Source: Dactylorhiza incarnata (taxonomy: Eukaryota; Streptophyta; Magnoliopsida; Asparagales; Orchidaceae). From it: a stretch of 64,000 nucleotides of DNA. The translations under genes and the position numbers were made by a program. How positions within the stretch are numbered: position 1 is the stretch's first letter; every line of letters starts with the position of its first letter. This document shows, piece by piece, positions 55,301 to 64,000 of this stretch. Location: assembly GCA_033032865.1 (NCBI GenBank), contig JAWHQI010000121.1, positions 744,001-808,000 on the forward strand. The letters run 5' to 3'. Below the pieces are notes generated by a model, which had not been told where the DNA came from, made no database searches, and saw nothing but the letters and a program-made list of their open reading frames with translations.

Positions 55301-56444
55301 TGAGAATAACAAGTCCTATGTGTATTTGATCTTGTGTGTTTAAGTGTGCAGGAAATCAAAGTCCACATGACTCAAGGATGGTTGTCCCCAAAATTGAGGC
55401 CAGAATTCTAACATGGTCACTAGTTCTGGCGGTAGCGATAGCACCCGGTGCTAGCGATGATTAGCGCGATTCCGGCAGTGTTTTTAGAAGGAGCTAGCGC
55501 CCGGCGGTAGCTACTAGCGCTGGCGGTAGCATGGCGCACAAGAGGCATAAAGCAAAATGTTGCCGTGGATTGAAGATCCTGCCGCGCAAAACATTACTTA
55601 ATCAGGGATAGCGCCGGCAGTAGCTACTAGCACTGGTGGTAGCATGGCGCACAAGAGGCATAGAACAAAATGTTGCCGCAGATTGAAGTTCCTGCCGCGC
55701 AAAACATTACATAATCCGGGCTAGCGCCGGCGGTAGCGCTTTGGCTATAAAAGGACCCCCTCTCCTCTTGTTTTTGATACACCTATTTGCATACACCTCA
55801 GAGAGAGAGAGTGCTAGAATTCCAGAGGCTTGTCTTGGCCGAAATTTGAGGTCCCAGCGAAGCTCTGCCAATTTCTGAAGGAGAATTCCATCACGCCGAA
55901 TCTAGACGAAGTCCGCTTCGACAAACGCTGATTCTACAGCGGATCTTCGCCTCCATCTTCATAAGTTCATCTTAAGGGAATTTTTATTATTTTATTTATC
56001 TTTCTTTGTAAACGGTAGTGAAATCGCCTCGTGTTGGCGACTAGGTCTGGGGTAGGACTTAGGGCTGAAATTCGCCTCATGTTGGCGACTAGATCTAGGC
56101 TAGGTCTAGGGGGTGCTCGAGGCCACATCCGGGGAAAGATTGGCTAGAGCGGCTTGAGGCCGAATCCGGGAAAGAGAAGGCTAGGGCCACCGGTTCGTGG
56201 GGAAGCGAGTTGGGATAGAAAACGAAAAGAGCTTTTATTATTCGCCTCCGATCTCTAGCGCCATTGAGATCAAGTTTTGTAAAACTTATTTAATATCAAT
56301 AAAGTTTGTCTCTCTTTTTGTTTTACTTGACTTCTTGTTTTAAATATTGCAATATTCCAAAGTTTTTCTAAATAAAGTTGAAAGTTTTTGAAAACCCTTA
56401 TTCACCCCCCCCCCCCCCCTCTAAGGGCGCCGACCGATCCAACA
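55301..56444 (+). repeat. 5' LTR of copia H (1144 bp)
   Basis: Starts TGAGAATAACAAG and ends GATCCAACA. Words of the form GCGCCGGCGGTAGC and TAGCTACTAGCGC crowd 55430-55740. TATAAAAG is at 55746-55753, directly after the last word. A run of 15 C lies at 56405-56419. Confidence 0.8.
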
Positions 56445-56446
56445 AG

Positions 56447-56457
56447 TGGTATCAGAG
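56447..56457 (+). other. Primer-binding site of copia H
   Basis: TGGTATCAGAG two bases after the LTR end. Confidence 0.82.
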
Positions 56458-56492
56458 AGGTTTTGTTCCAATCGGCTTAACAACCAGGAACA

Positions 56493-58380
56493 ATGGCGTC
56501 TCATGATCTCGCTTTCTCGGAGGGTCAAGGGATTAGTCGACCACCTCTCTTTACGGGGTCAGATTTTAACTATTGGAAAAATAGAATGATGTGCTTTCTT
56601 ATGACGATGGATGTAGAAGTCTGGAATATGGTAGAAGTCAGATTCTCTCCTCCTACAACTGTAGTGGGAGAGGCAACATTATTAAAACCTAAAGATAAAT
56701 GGGACGATAGCGATAAACTAAGGTGTAAAAATAATGCAAAAGCAATGAACGCCTTATATTGTGCCCTAAATAGGACTGAATTTAATAGAATTTCTGCTTG
56801 CACTACTGCTTATGATATTTGGAATCAATTAGATGTAACTCACGAAGGTACATCACAGGTGAAAGATGCCAAGCTGTTTCAACTGGAATCTGAATACGAG
56901 AAATTCAGGATGGACACTGAAGAGGACATCAACTCAATGTACACTCGCTTCACAAAGATCGTCAACGCATCCAAGGCGCTTGGAAAGACCTACTCCGACG
57001 GGGACTTGGTGAGGAAAATTCTTCGTTCCTTACCTCCAAGGTTCAATCCGAAGGTGACGGCCATCTCGGAGTCGCACAACTTAAGAACGCTCCAGATCGA
57101 GAATCTCATTGGGTATCTCAAAACCCATGAGGTAGAACTACAAATTCAACATGACGAATACAACAAGGAGCCGAAGAAAAAGGCGTTGGCGCTGACATCA
57201 AAGAAGGAGTGTATCGAAGAGGACGATGATGATGAAGAAGGACTCCTGGTGAAGAATTTCAAGAAGTTTATCAGAAATCCAGAGAGAAGGAACACAATCC
57301 GAAAATTCTTCCAAAAAGATACTCGGCGAAAGGGATCCTCCTCTTCATCGAAGAAAGAAAAAGGAAGTGATGACGAAGAAGAAAGGCCGCCTCCAGAATG
57401 CTATCATTGCAAAAAAACTGGGCACATTCGGAGTCAGTGCCCAAAATACCAAAGGGAGCGGAAAGAACAAAAGAAAGCAAAAGAGAGGAAGAAAGTGCTG
57501 AAGGCCACTACTTGGGATGACTCTTCCTCTGAAGAGTCAAACGGTTCTGAGTCAAGTAGCGAGGAGGAAGCAAACGTGTGCTTAATGGCCAAAAGCGACG
57601 ATGATGACACCAGTGTTCTTAGCGACGCTGAGGTATCTCCTCCTACCTTTGAAGAACTTTATGATAAATTTGTTTTAATAAATCATGAAAATGAATCTAT
57701 TATAAAAGAAAATCATAAGCTCACAAAAAAAATAGTCTCTATTGAAAAAAGAAAAGTTTCATGTCAAGAATGTGAGCACTCTTTATTTAAGATAAAAGAA
57801 CTTGAAGTTTCTCTCTCTAATGCCCTTTCACAAAACAAAATCATTGCAAAAGAAAAAGGGGACTTAGAGAGAAAATTGAAAACTTCTATATTACAAATTG
57901 AAAAGAACAAAAAAAGGATTTGAAAATAAATGTGTTATGATTGTTCAAGAAAATACATCTCTTAAAAAACAAAATCAAAATCTCAATTTAGCCATAAACA
58001 AATTCGGGATTGGTCAAAAATCCCTGGATATGCTTTTGGGTAATCAATGCTTTGGGTCTGGAAAATTCAGACTCGGATATAAAAGTGAACACTACCGCCC
58101 GGCGCTAGCTACTAACGCCGGCGGTAGCTCTAATGTTAAAAATTCTTCTGGTTTTTCTAATGTACAAACATCATCCAGCAAGGGCAACGTAGAAACTCAG
58201 AAAAGGGTCTCAACCCCCTTTATTTCATGTGCTAATTGTCTTAAATTTGGACACACGTCTGGCTCTTGCAGGAATATAAAACAACGATCTTTAAAACAAA
58301 TCTGGGTACCTAAGAAAACCACTTACTCTATGGGTGGTACCTCTTGGGTATCCGGATCTTTACTCTCATCTTCTTTCTAG
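56493..58380 (+). CDS. Copia H gag, nearly intact, one shift at an A7 run
   Basis: ATG at 56493 (MASHDLAFSEGQGISRPPLF). The capsid-like UBN2 domain spans about residues 15-200 (NYWKNRMMCFLMTMDVEVW, YDIWNQLDVTHEGTSQVKD, KILRSLPPRFNPKV). First zinc knuckle CYHCKKTGHIRSQC is at about residue 306. An acidic spacer (SSSEESNGSESSSEEEANV) and a coiled coil follow. At 57909-57915 an A7 run precedes a TGA. The +1/-1 frame continues through GFENKCVMIVQENTSLKKQN, a stretch encoded by the LTR word (HYRPALATNAGGSSN, about 58090-58135), a second knuckle CANCLKFGHTSGSC, and KQIWVPKKT. It ends at UAG 58378-58380. The single shift could be a mutation or a slip site. Confidence 0.78.
58378..58380 (+). promoter_or_regulatory. 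In-frame UAG between gag and pol of copia H
   Basis: LLSSSF then TAG, then ICRKAKEIEDVWYLDSGC in the same frame. ATTTGCAGG follows the stop directly, as TTTTTGCAGG does in B and TTTTGCAGG in D. Confidence 0.45.
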
Positions 58381-59030
58381 ATTTGCAGGAAGGCTAAGGA
58401 AATAGAAGACGTGTGGTATTTGGACTCAGGCTGCTCCAAACACATGACGGGCAATAAAGCAAAATTCCTTATCCTAGAAAAGAAGAAAGGAGGAATAGTG
58501 ATGTTTGGCGATAACGGTAAATGAAGGATCATGGGAGTTGGTACAGTGGGTAACGCATCTTTTCTTATATCAAATGTACTTTATGTGAAAGGATTAAAAC
58601 ATAACCTAAAATCTATAAGTCAACTGTGTGATAAAGGTTTAGACGTACTTTTTGAATCTTCCACTAACCTTTGCAAGATTGTTAATCTAAAACAAAAGAT
58701 GTGTTATTAACTGCACCTAGATTTCATAATGTTTACATAGTTTCATTTCATGATCTTTCTAAATCTTCTATAAAATGTTTTATAACGAAAAATGATGAAT
58801 TGGAATTATGGCATAGACGCTTAGGCCACGCTAGTACAAAGCTCATCTTAAAACTAGCAAAAAGAGAATTGATTAGAGGATTGCCTAAGTTAAATGGAAA
58901 TTTATCTTCATTATGCTCTCCAGGCCAAAAAGGCAAATTTACTAACTCATCTTTTAAAAGCAAAAACGAAATTTCTACATCAAAAACTCTGCAATTAATT
59001 CATATGGATCTCTTTGGTCTCATTAACACT
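58381..59030 (+). pseudogene. Copia H pol: protease and start of integrase, truncated
   Basis: Protease WYLDSGCSKHMTGNKAKF is followed by a TGA in GDNGK, then GLKHNLKSISQLCDKGLDV. A frame change lies near 58690. The pre-integrase part (LELWHRRLGHASTKLIL, RGLPKLNGNLSSLC) and integrase start (LQLIHMDLFGLINT) run to the I insertion at 59031. Confidence 0.8.
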
Positions 59031-59099
59031 GTAACATCCCATTTCCTACTAGCCCCCCCTAACTCCAATTTAGGGTGAGACAAGTGGTGAGTGTGGTGG

Positions 59100-59640
59100 G
59101 TTTGTGCTAGATTGCAGCCTTAGGACACATAGGGTTAGGTGAACTCACATGTGGTCTACTATAAGGCTCAAGTCAACCTAGGTCAAACTAGCTCAACATG
59201 AACTCACACTTGCAAATTAACTCCTCCAATAGATGATAAACACTCCAAGGAATGCTATATACCCAAAAGCCCCATCATGGGGTCACCAATTGACCCAATT
59301 TGACCAAAGCCAAACTTGGGTCAACATAGGTCAAATCCTCCCCAATAAGTTCAATTGAACCCCAAAGCATGAAATGGACTTCAACCCTAGTCTTAGAACA
59401 TCATGGGGGACCTAATTGACCCAAAAGCCCCATCATGGGGTCAACAATTTGACCAAAGTCAACATTTCCCCAATTTTGGTCAAAATCACACCTTTGGGTC
59501 AAATTGGCTCACTTAAGTCTTCACCATGACTCAACCAACCTTGTGTGGTGTAACTGGACTCAATGTCAACACATTGGACCAGTCAACACACCCAATTGAC
59601 CAAGTCAACCAAAAAGTCAACATAGGGTCAACTTTGCCTA
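59100..59640 (+). promoter_or_regulatory. Cluster of GGTCAA/TTGACC motifs in element I
   Basis: More than a dozen GTCAA or TTGAC cores in about 500 bp, on both strands (for example TTGACCCAATTTGACC). TTGAC(C/T) is the known WRKY factor W-box core. Function not shown. Confidence 0.35.
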
Positions 59641-61639
59641 AATTGGGCTTAATTGGAATTAATCCAAATTCCAATGGATTAAGGCCCTCACCCAAAGCCC
59701 ACTCTGAATCCCATAAGCCTAATGACCAGCATTACCCCCTAATTCCAACATGCAATGGCATGCAAAGGGGTAGCATGGTCATTTTTCCCTTCCATCATTA
59801 AGAAAAGGAGGAATTTGGGGAATGGAGGCCATATGGCCTCCATTCCTCTGCCCAAAGCTTAATTTGAACTCCTCACATGAATACCAGCCGAAATTGGGCT
59901 GAAGGTGTGCCACTTGGTGGCTGGGAGGAGCATCCAAGGCATGGCCGAAAATGCCAAAGTTCAAAACCACCTCTACAACTCATATCAGCCCAAACGAACC
60001 CTCCCATCAGCTTCAGAGCATCAAGAGGAGTTGAGCTAGAGCTTTACAGTGAGGCAAATAGTGGAGAATTGGGTTTTTGAGGAGGATCGTCGGAGCTCGC
60101 CACCGCCATGCCGCACCACCACAATACTCGTCGTCAAGCTCGGAATCAAGTACGATTTCTCCCCCTCTCCCTCTGTGCTAGTATCTAGGTCCATTTAGGA
60201 GAGAAATCTGGCTCAATTGAGCCCGATCCCATGTGAGATTGAGGGAAAAATTCCGAGCTTTTCTTCTTGCTCGGGACCGCCGGAGAGGCCATCTCCGGTG
60301 GCCGTGCCGCCGTCAAACGCTAGCCACCACCTCAACGGAGGTGGTGGAGGCGGTCGCCGGCCGTGAGATGCTGCAGGTTGCCGGGAAATGGACGGATAAG
60401 TTGGCCCAGGCGGGATTAATCGCGGCCGTTGGCGAGCTAGGGACGATGACGAGATACCGCCAGATGTGCGCTGAGATTCGTGCTGGATTGATTTTATACA
60501 TCATATTATTGGACATTAATTGCATATGCTGTCACACTTTATACATAGTTTTGTTTAATTAAATAGAGGCCTTTAGAGGCCATATTATGAAAAATGGCGA
60601 GAGATAAGATTTGTAGACCTGGATGTCTACTTTTAGTAGAAATTTAAATCAAGTCATTTGGTCCACTGTAGGGTCCACAGTAGTCACTCTTGTGAAACTG
60701 GTCAAAACTTAAACATTCAGTGGTTTGCATGCCGAAATTGAAGGCCTTAGAGGCCATAATTGCAAACAGTGGCAGAGATAACTATTGTATCCCTATGTGT
60801 CTACTTTCATTTGCCACTTAAATCAACTGATTTGGTGCATTGTGGACACCAGGGCACTCATTTTCCTAGGACTGCTCCTTGTGTAGGGCAGAAATTTAAA
60901 GTGCAATATCTTTTAAATGGCTTAACCAAATCCCTTCATTTTTCTACCATGCATGCATGGTATGATGATACACCTAGGGTTTAAATTTGAGAATTTATGG
61001 AGGCATTTTCATTGAGATATTTCAGTATTAGCAATATTAAATAATTGGTAATTATGGAGTTGTGTAACTCCAAACACCCCCAAATTTGGGTGGTAAGCTA
61101 TTTATATATATCTTGATCACTGGTTAAATTTCATCACATGTAGATGAGTATATTTCTCTGAACTTCAATATGAAGTTTTGGGTCTTAAGAGGAAAATTGG
61201 GGTGCTAATAGTCAATTTGGGCTTTTAAGCTTTTTGATGGAATTAAAGGTGGGAATCACCTTGCATGCCTCTGAAACCTTGGGGTTAGTGTATGTCATGA
61301 GGATATACATGATTGACATAAGTTTCATGATTTTTGGAAGTTATTTTCATAAAGTTTTTAATTAAATGAAAATTGTCACACTTTTAAATTAATGAAATAA
61401 TTTGAATCGAAAACTTAGAGATAAATCCAAAACTCTGGGAAATGGATCTTTGACTGGAAAAGCACATTTAGGAATTTTGTTCAAATTTTTGGACCTCATT
61501 TATTTCTCTGTATTTGATTTATTTGGTTAGGTCAAATTTATTCAAATAAGACATTTAGGTCTCATATGCACTTGGAGAATTATGAAATTATTCTAGTAGG
61601 TTTCCTTGGAGATCCTATAGCTCTGTAAATTTTACCATA

Positions 61640-62520
61640 TTTTTTAGATGAATTTTAGGACATTATATAGTACTTGTTATATAACCCCTTATTGGCACAC
61701 CAAATATAATAAATGATAAATAAGGGTAAATACTCCTTGGATTAATATGAAACTTAGGATCTAATGTTTTTAGACCAAATAGTAGTTTTCCCAGAATTTA
61801 TTGAAGTCTTAACATAGCACTTGTAGTGTACACCCTTATTGGCACACCATTTGTAATAAATAGCAATTATGGATAAATACTCTCTGGTAAATTATGAACT
61901 TTGGATTTGGTGTTTCTAGATGATTATTGTGCTAGGATAATTTTCTCAGAATTTATAGAGGCATATTAATGGTAGTTGTATTGTAAACCCTTATTGGCAC
62001 AACATTTGTAATAAATAGCAATTATGGATAAATACTCTCTGGTAAATTATGAAACTTTGGATTTGGTGTTTCTAGATGATTATTGCACTAGGATAAATTT
62101 CTCAAAATTTATAGAGACATATTAATGGTAGTTGTTGTGTAAATCCCTATTTGCACCCCTTTGAAGATAAATAGAAATTGTGGGTTTAAATTGTTTGGAA
62201 AAATATAATCTTCTGGAAATAGTGTTTTTATGTCAATATGAAGCTACTGTAATTTTTCCAGAATTTTAAAAAGTCAAATTTTAGTACTTGTAGTGTAAAG
62301 CCATTTTGTCTCTCCTTTAAAGATAAATAGAAATGATGATTATAAATTTGCTGGAAAAATATGATCTTCTGGAATAGTGTTTTTATGTCAATATGAAGCT
62401 ACTGTAATTTTTCCAAAATTTTAGGAAGTAAAAATCTTGCACTTGATGTGTAATATTATTTTTCCATTCGTTCATTGATAATTAGGGATCTTGGTTTTTT
62501 AATTTGTTGGAAAGATATAA
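61640..62520 (+). repeat. Diverged tandem array, about 155-bp unit, about six copies
   Basis: Anchors such as GCACACCA, GATAAATA and AATACTCTCTGG recur near 61695, 61842, 61998, 62152, 62310 and 62464. The second and third units are nearly identical; the outer ones are diverged. Confidence 0.7.
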
Positions 62521-62999
62521 AATATTGGAAATCTTGTTATCATGTCACATTTCATCTCTGGAAGGAAATTTAACAAGTTTGAATTCACTAGCATGATACC
62601 TCCTTCACATTTTAGATTCAGATTAGTAATTAATGAATTTTTATAGAGGTCAAAATTATATGAAATATGCTTGGATTATGATCATCCCTTATTCTATCCA
62701 CTATGAACCTATGATAAAAATTAGAAGTCATTTAGAAGTAATTTGACTAAGGTTCCATCATAGGAATCTAAGTTACTTATATATCGTGGTCTACGGATAG
62801 TAAAAAAAACTCATTATGGTGATTAGGTCAATAGAATCACAAAGGAAATCAGTGAGAATTGAATTATACAAGAGATGAGTTTAGACCACTTAGAGGACTA
62901 AGAGCTATTAGAGTTGAGTCCAAAAGAGCGATTGCTTAGGAGCAGGATGAAACATAAGGCGTGAAAACACTTAAGTTATAAAGAATAATGAGAAGGTGG

Positions 63000-63440
63000 A
63001 ATGTTGGGTTAGGGTAGTCACCAAGAATATTAATTGTCCTGGAAAGGGGTTGGGCATCATCCCATCACATACCCTAGTACCTTGCGAACCCTTCACCGGG
63101 TAGCCCTAGGGAAGTCCAGGATCCACCCTAAACTTCCGAGTATAATAAGAACTAAACAAGAGTAGTCTAAATAGGAGTTTAGACGATGAGAGTGCTTAGT
63201 GAGCTATGAGTAAGGCTGTGCTCGGGATTGACGAAAGATCGTCCTTCCCCATAGAGGGTCATAAAGCGCTGAGGTTTAATTTTAGTGGAATAATAAGAGG
63301 GTAATCTTATGGGTAGATACCAATAATACTAAGTGTCTTGAGAAAGGGAACTTTGGGGTGTCATCCCATTGAAGTTCCTAGTACCGTAGCGAGCCCCTTA
63401 CAGGGTAATCCTCGGGGAGTCCAAGATTAACCGTAAACCG
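63000..63440 (+). repeat. Direct duplication, period about 300 bp
   Basis: Blocks near 63020-63135 and 63319-63440 share CATCCCAT, CCTAGTACC, GCGA(A/G)CCC, AGGGTA and GGGGAGTCCA-type strings in the same order. The remainder up to 64000 holds no gene I can recognise. Confidence 0.6.
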
Positions 63441-64000
63441 TAGGGATAAGATGTTATACAAGAATAATTTAATAACACACTTACCCACACCCCGTGGTTA
63501 AGGGAGCTTAGTCAGTTGGTGCTACGAGCAGTAAGCTCTGTGTTTGTAAGAGCGGATTGATAAGTCAGGTGAGCTTGTGACTCAGTAGTGTTTGTTGGTC
63601 CGGACGGGTTGGTCCGGCGAGCCGGTGGCTCGAAAGGTTATTAATGATGGGCAGGTTACCCCTATCGTATAAATTGGTATGAGACTTTTTATACGATAGG
63701 CCCTGCTAAACGACCCCTTGATCTATAGGTTTGTATGGGCATTCTTATAAATCAATGGTTACTTTTAAATTACTTTACTTGCGTCGCACTGCTTCTCTTG
63801 CTTACCTCTTTTACTGCTGCGATATTACTTTACTGCACTTATTACTATTTACTTGCTCATACTGCTAGCATAGAATTTATATGGATATACTCTTGTTAGC
63901 GTAGAATGTTTGTCACCTGCTACCTTCTTGATTACTCCACTTTGTTGGCCTCCGCTTCTTCCTCCTGCACGGTGCCTAGGAGTCGCGGGGGGAGGCGGGG

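Larger units (their letters stand above)
55301..59030 (+). mobile_element. Copia H: 5' LTR, gag and start of pol (plus strand)
   Basis: Inserted in the RT gene of Tat-2; the flank AGGTT (55296-55300) is the candidate TSD half. It has LTR, primer site, gag, in-frame UAG, protease and the first part of integrase, and is cut at 59031 by I. SIRE-like by the TTCACCCCC(n)TCTAAG block and gag layout. Confidence 0.82.
59031..64000 (+). mobile_element. Element I: probable long LTR of a Ty3/gypsy (Tekay/Del-like) element, right end outside
   Basis: Starts TGTAACATCCC, a start common in long chromovirus-type gypsy LTRs as I remember them, exactly where H integrase sequence stops. The preceding AACAC (59026-59030) may be a TSD half. 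In almost 5 kb there is no gag, pol or cellular protein I recognise; the longest ORF (60233-60562, 109 codons) has no motif. It contains a GTCAA-rich part, two tandem arrays and no matching LTR in the window. It could also be a non-LTR repeat or truncated genic DNA. Confidence 0.45.

Noticed and set aside
60233..60562. 109-codon ORF as a cellular gene fragment
   Set aside because: No motif, no homologous copy in the window, and it lies in LTR-like sequence; kept as unexplained.

Overview
The window looks like repeat-filled intergenic DNA from a large plant nuclear genome, probably a eudicot. It holds stacked Ty1/copia and Ty3/gypsy LTR retrotransposons with TG...CA ends, 5-bp target duplications and primer sites complementary to initiator tRNA-Met. 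I found no single-copy cellular gene, no rRNA or tRNA gene and no CRISPR array. Element names below (G1, E, A, B, S, F, C, A2, D, Tat-1, Tat-2, H, I) are mine. Everything is read by eye.

Layout. From 5504 to the right edge the window is one continuous nest. The base is G1, a minus-strand Tat-like Ty3/gypsy element (pol 5504-7690, gag pieces 14137-14545 and 33475-33582). G1 was entered by copia A (7696-14136, TSD GATCC), copia B (14546-33469, TSD CGGGG) and copia C (33583 onward). B was entered by solo LTR S (14806-16156, TSD GAATC) and by pol-less copia F (23341-30680, TSD AATCT). C was entered by A2 (34951-41495, TSD GATGT; sister of A) and by D (plus strand, from 42228). D was entered by the gypsy element Tat-2 (minus strand, from 47291), Tat-2 by copia H (plus strand, from 55301), and H by I (from 59031), probably one long LTR that leaves the window. 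On the left, copia E (3387-5503) sits in G1 and was itself entered by gypsy element Tat-1 (plus strand, 1-3386).

How the parts relate. Almost all gag-pol genes are broken by stops, frameshifts or insertions. The clearest exception is not gag-pol. Tat-1 and Tat-2 both carry, between pol and the 3' LTR and antisense to it, two spliced genes with their own TATA boxes. Gene A of Tat-1 (972-2137) reads as an intact four-exon gene for 322 residues. Gene B resembles the plant 'putative gypsy type transposon' domain family and is intact as far as the left edge. Tat-2 has decayed copies of both with introns in the same places.

A second pattern is regulatory. Nearly every LTR family has its own dense array of a short CpG-rich word upstream of its TATA box. 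In B, F, D and H that word reappears inside the element, in the C-terminal gag spacer and/or just upstream of an extra ORF that has its own TATA-like box. F and D keep gag and an extra ORF but lack pol, so they look non-autonomous.
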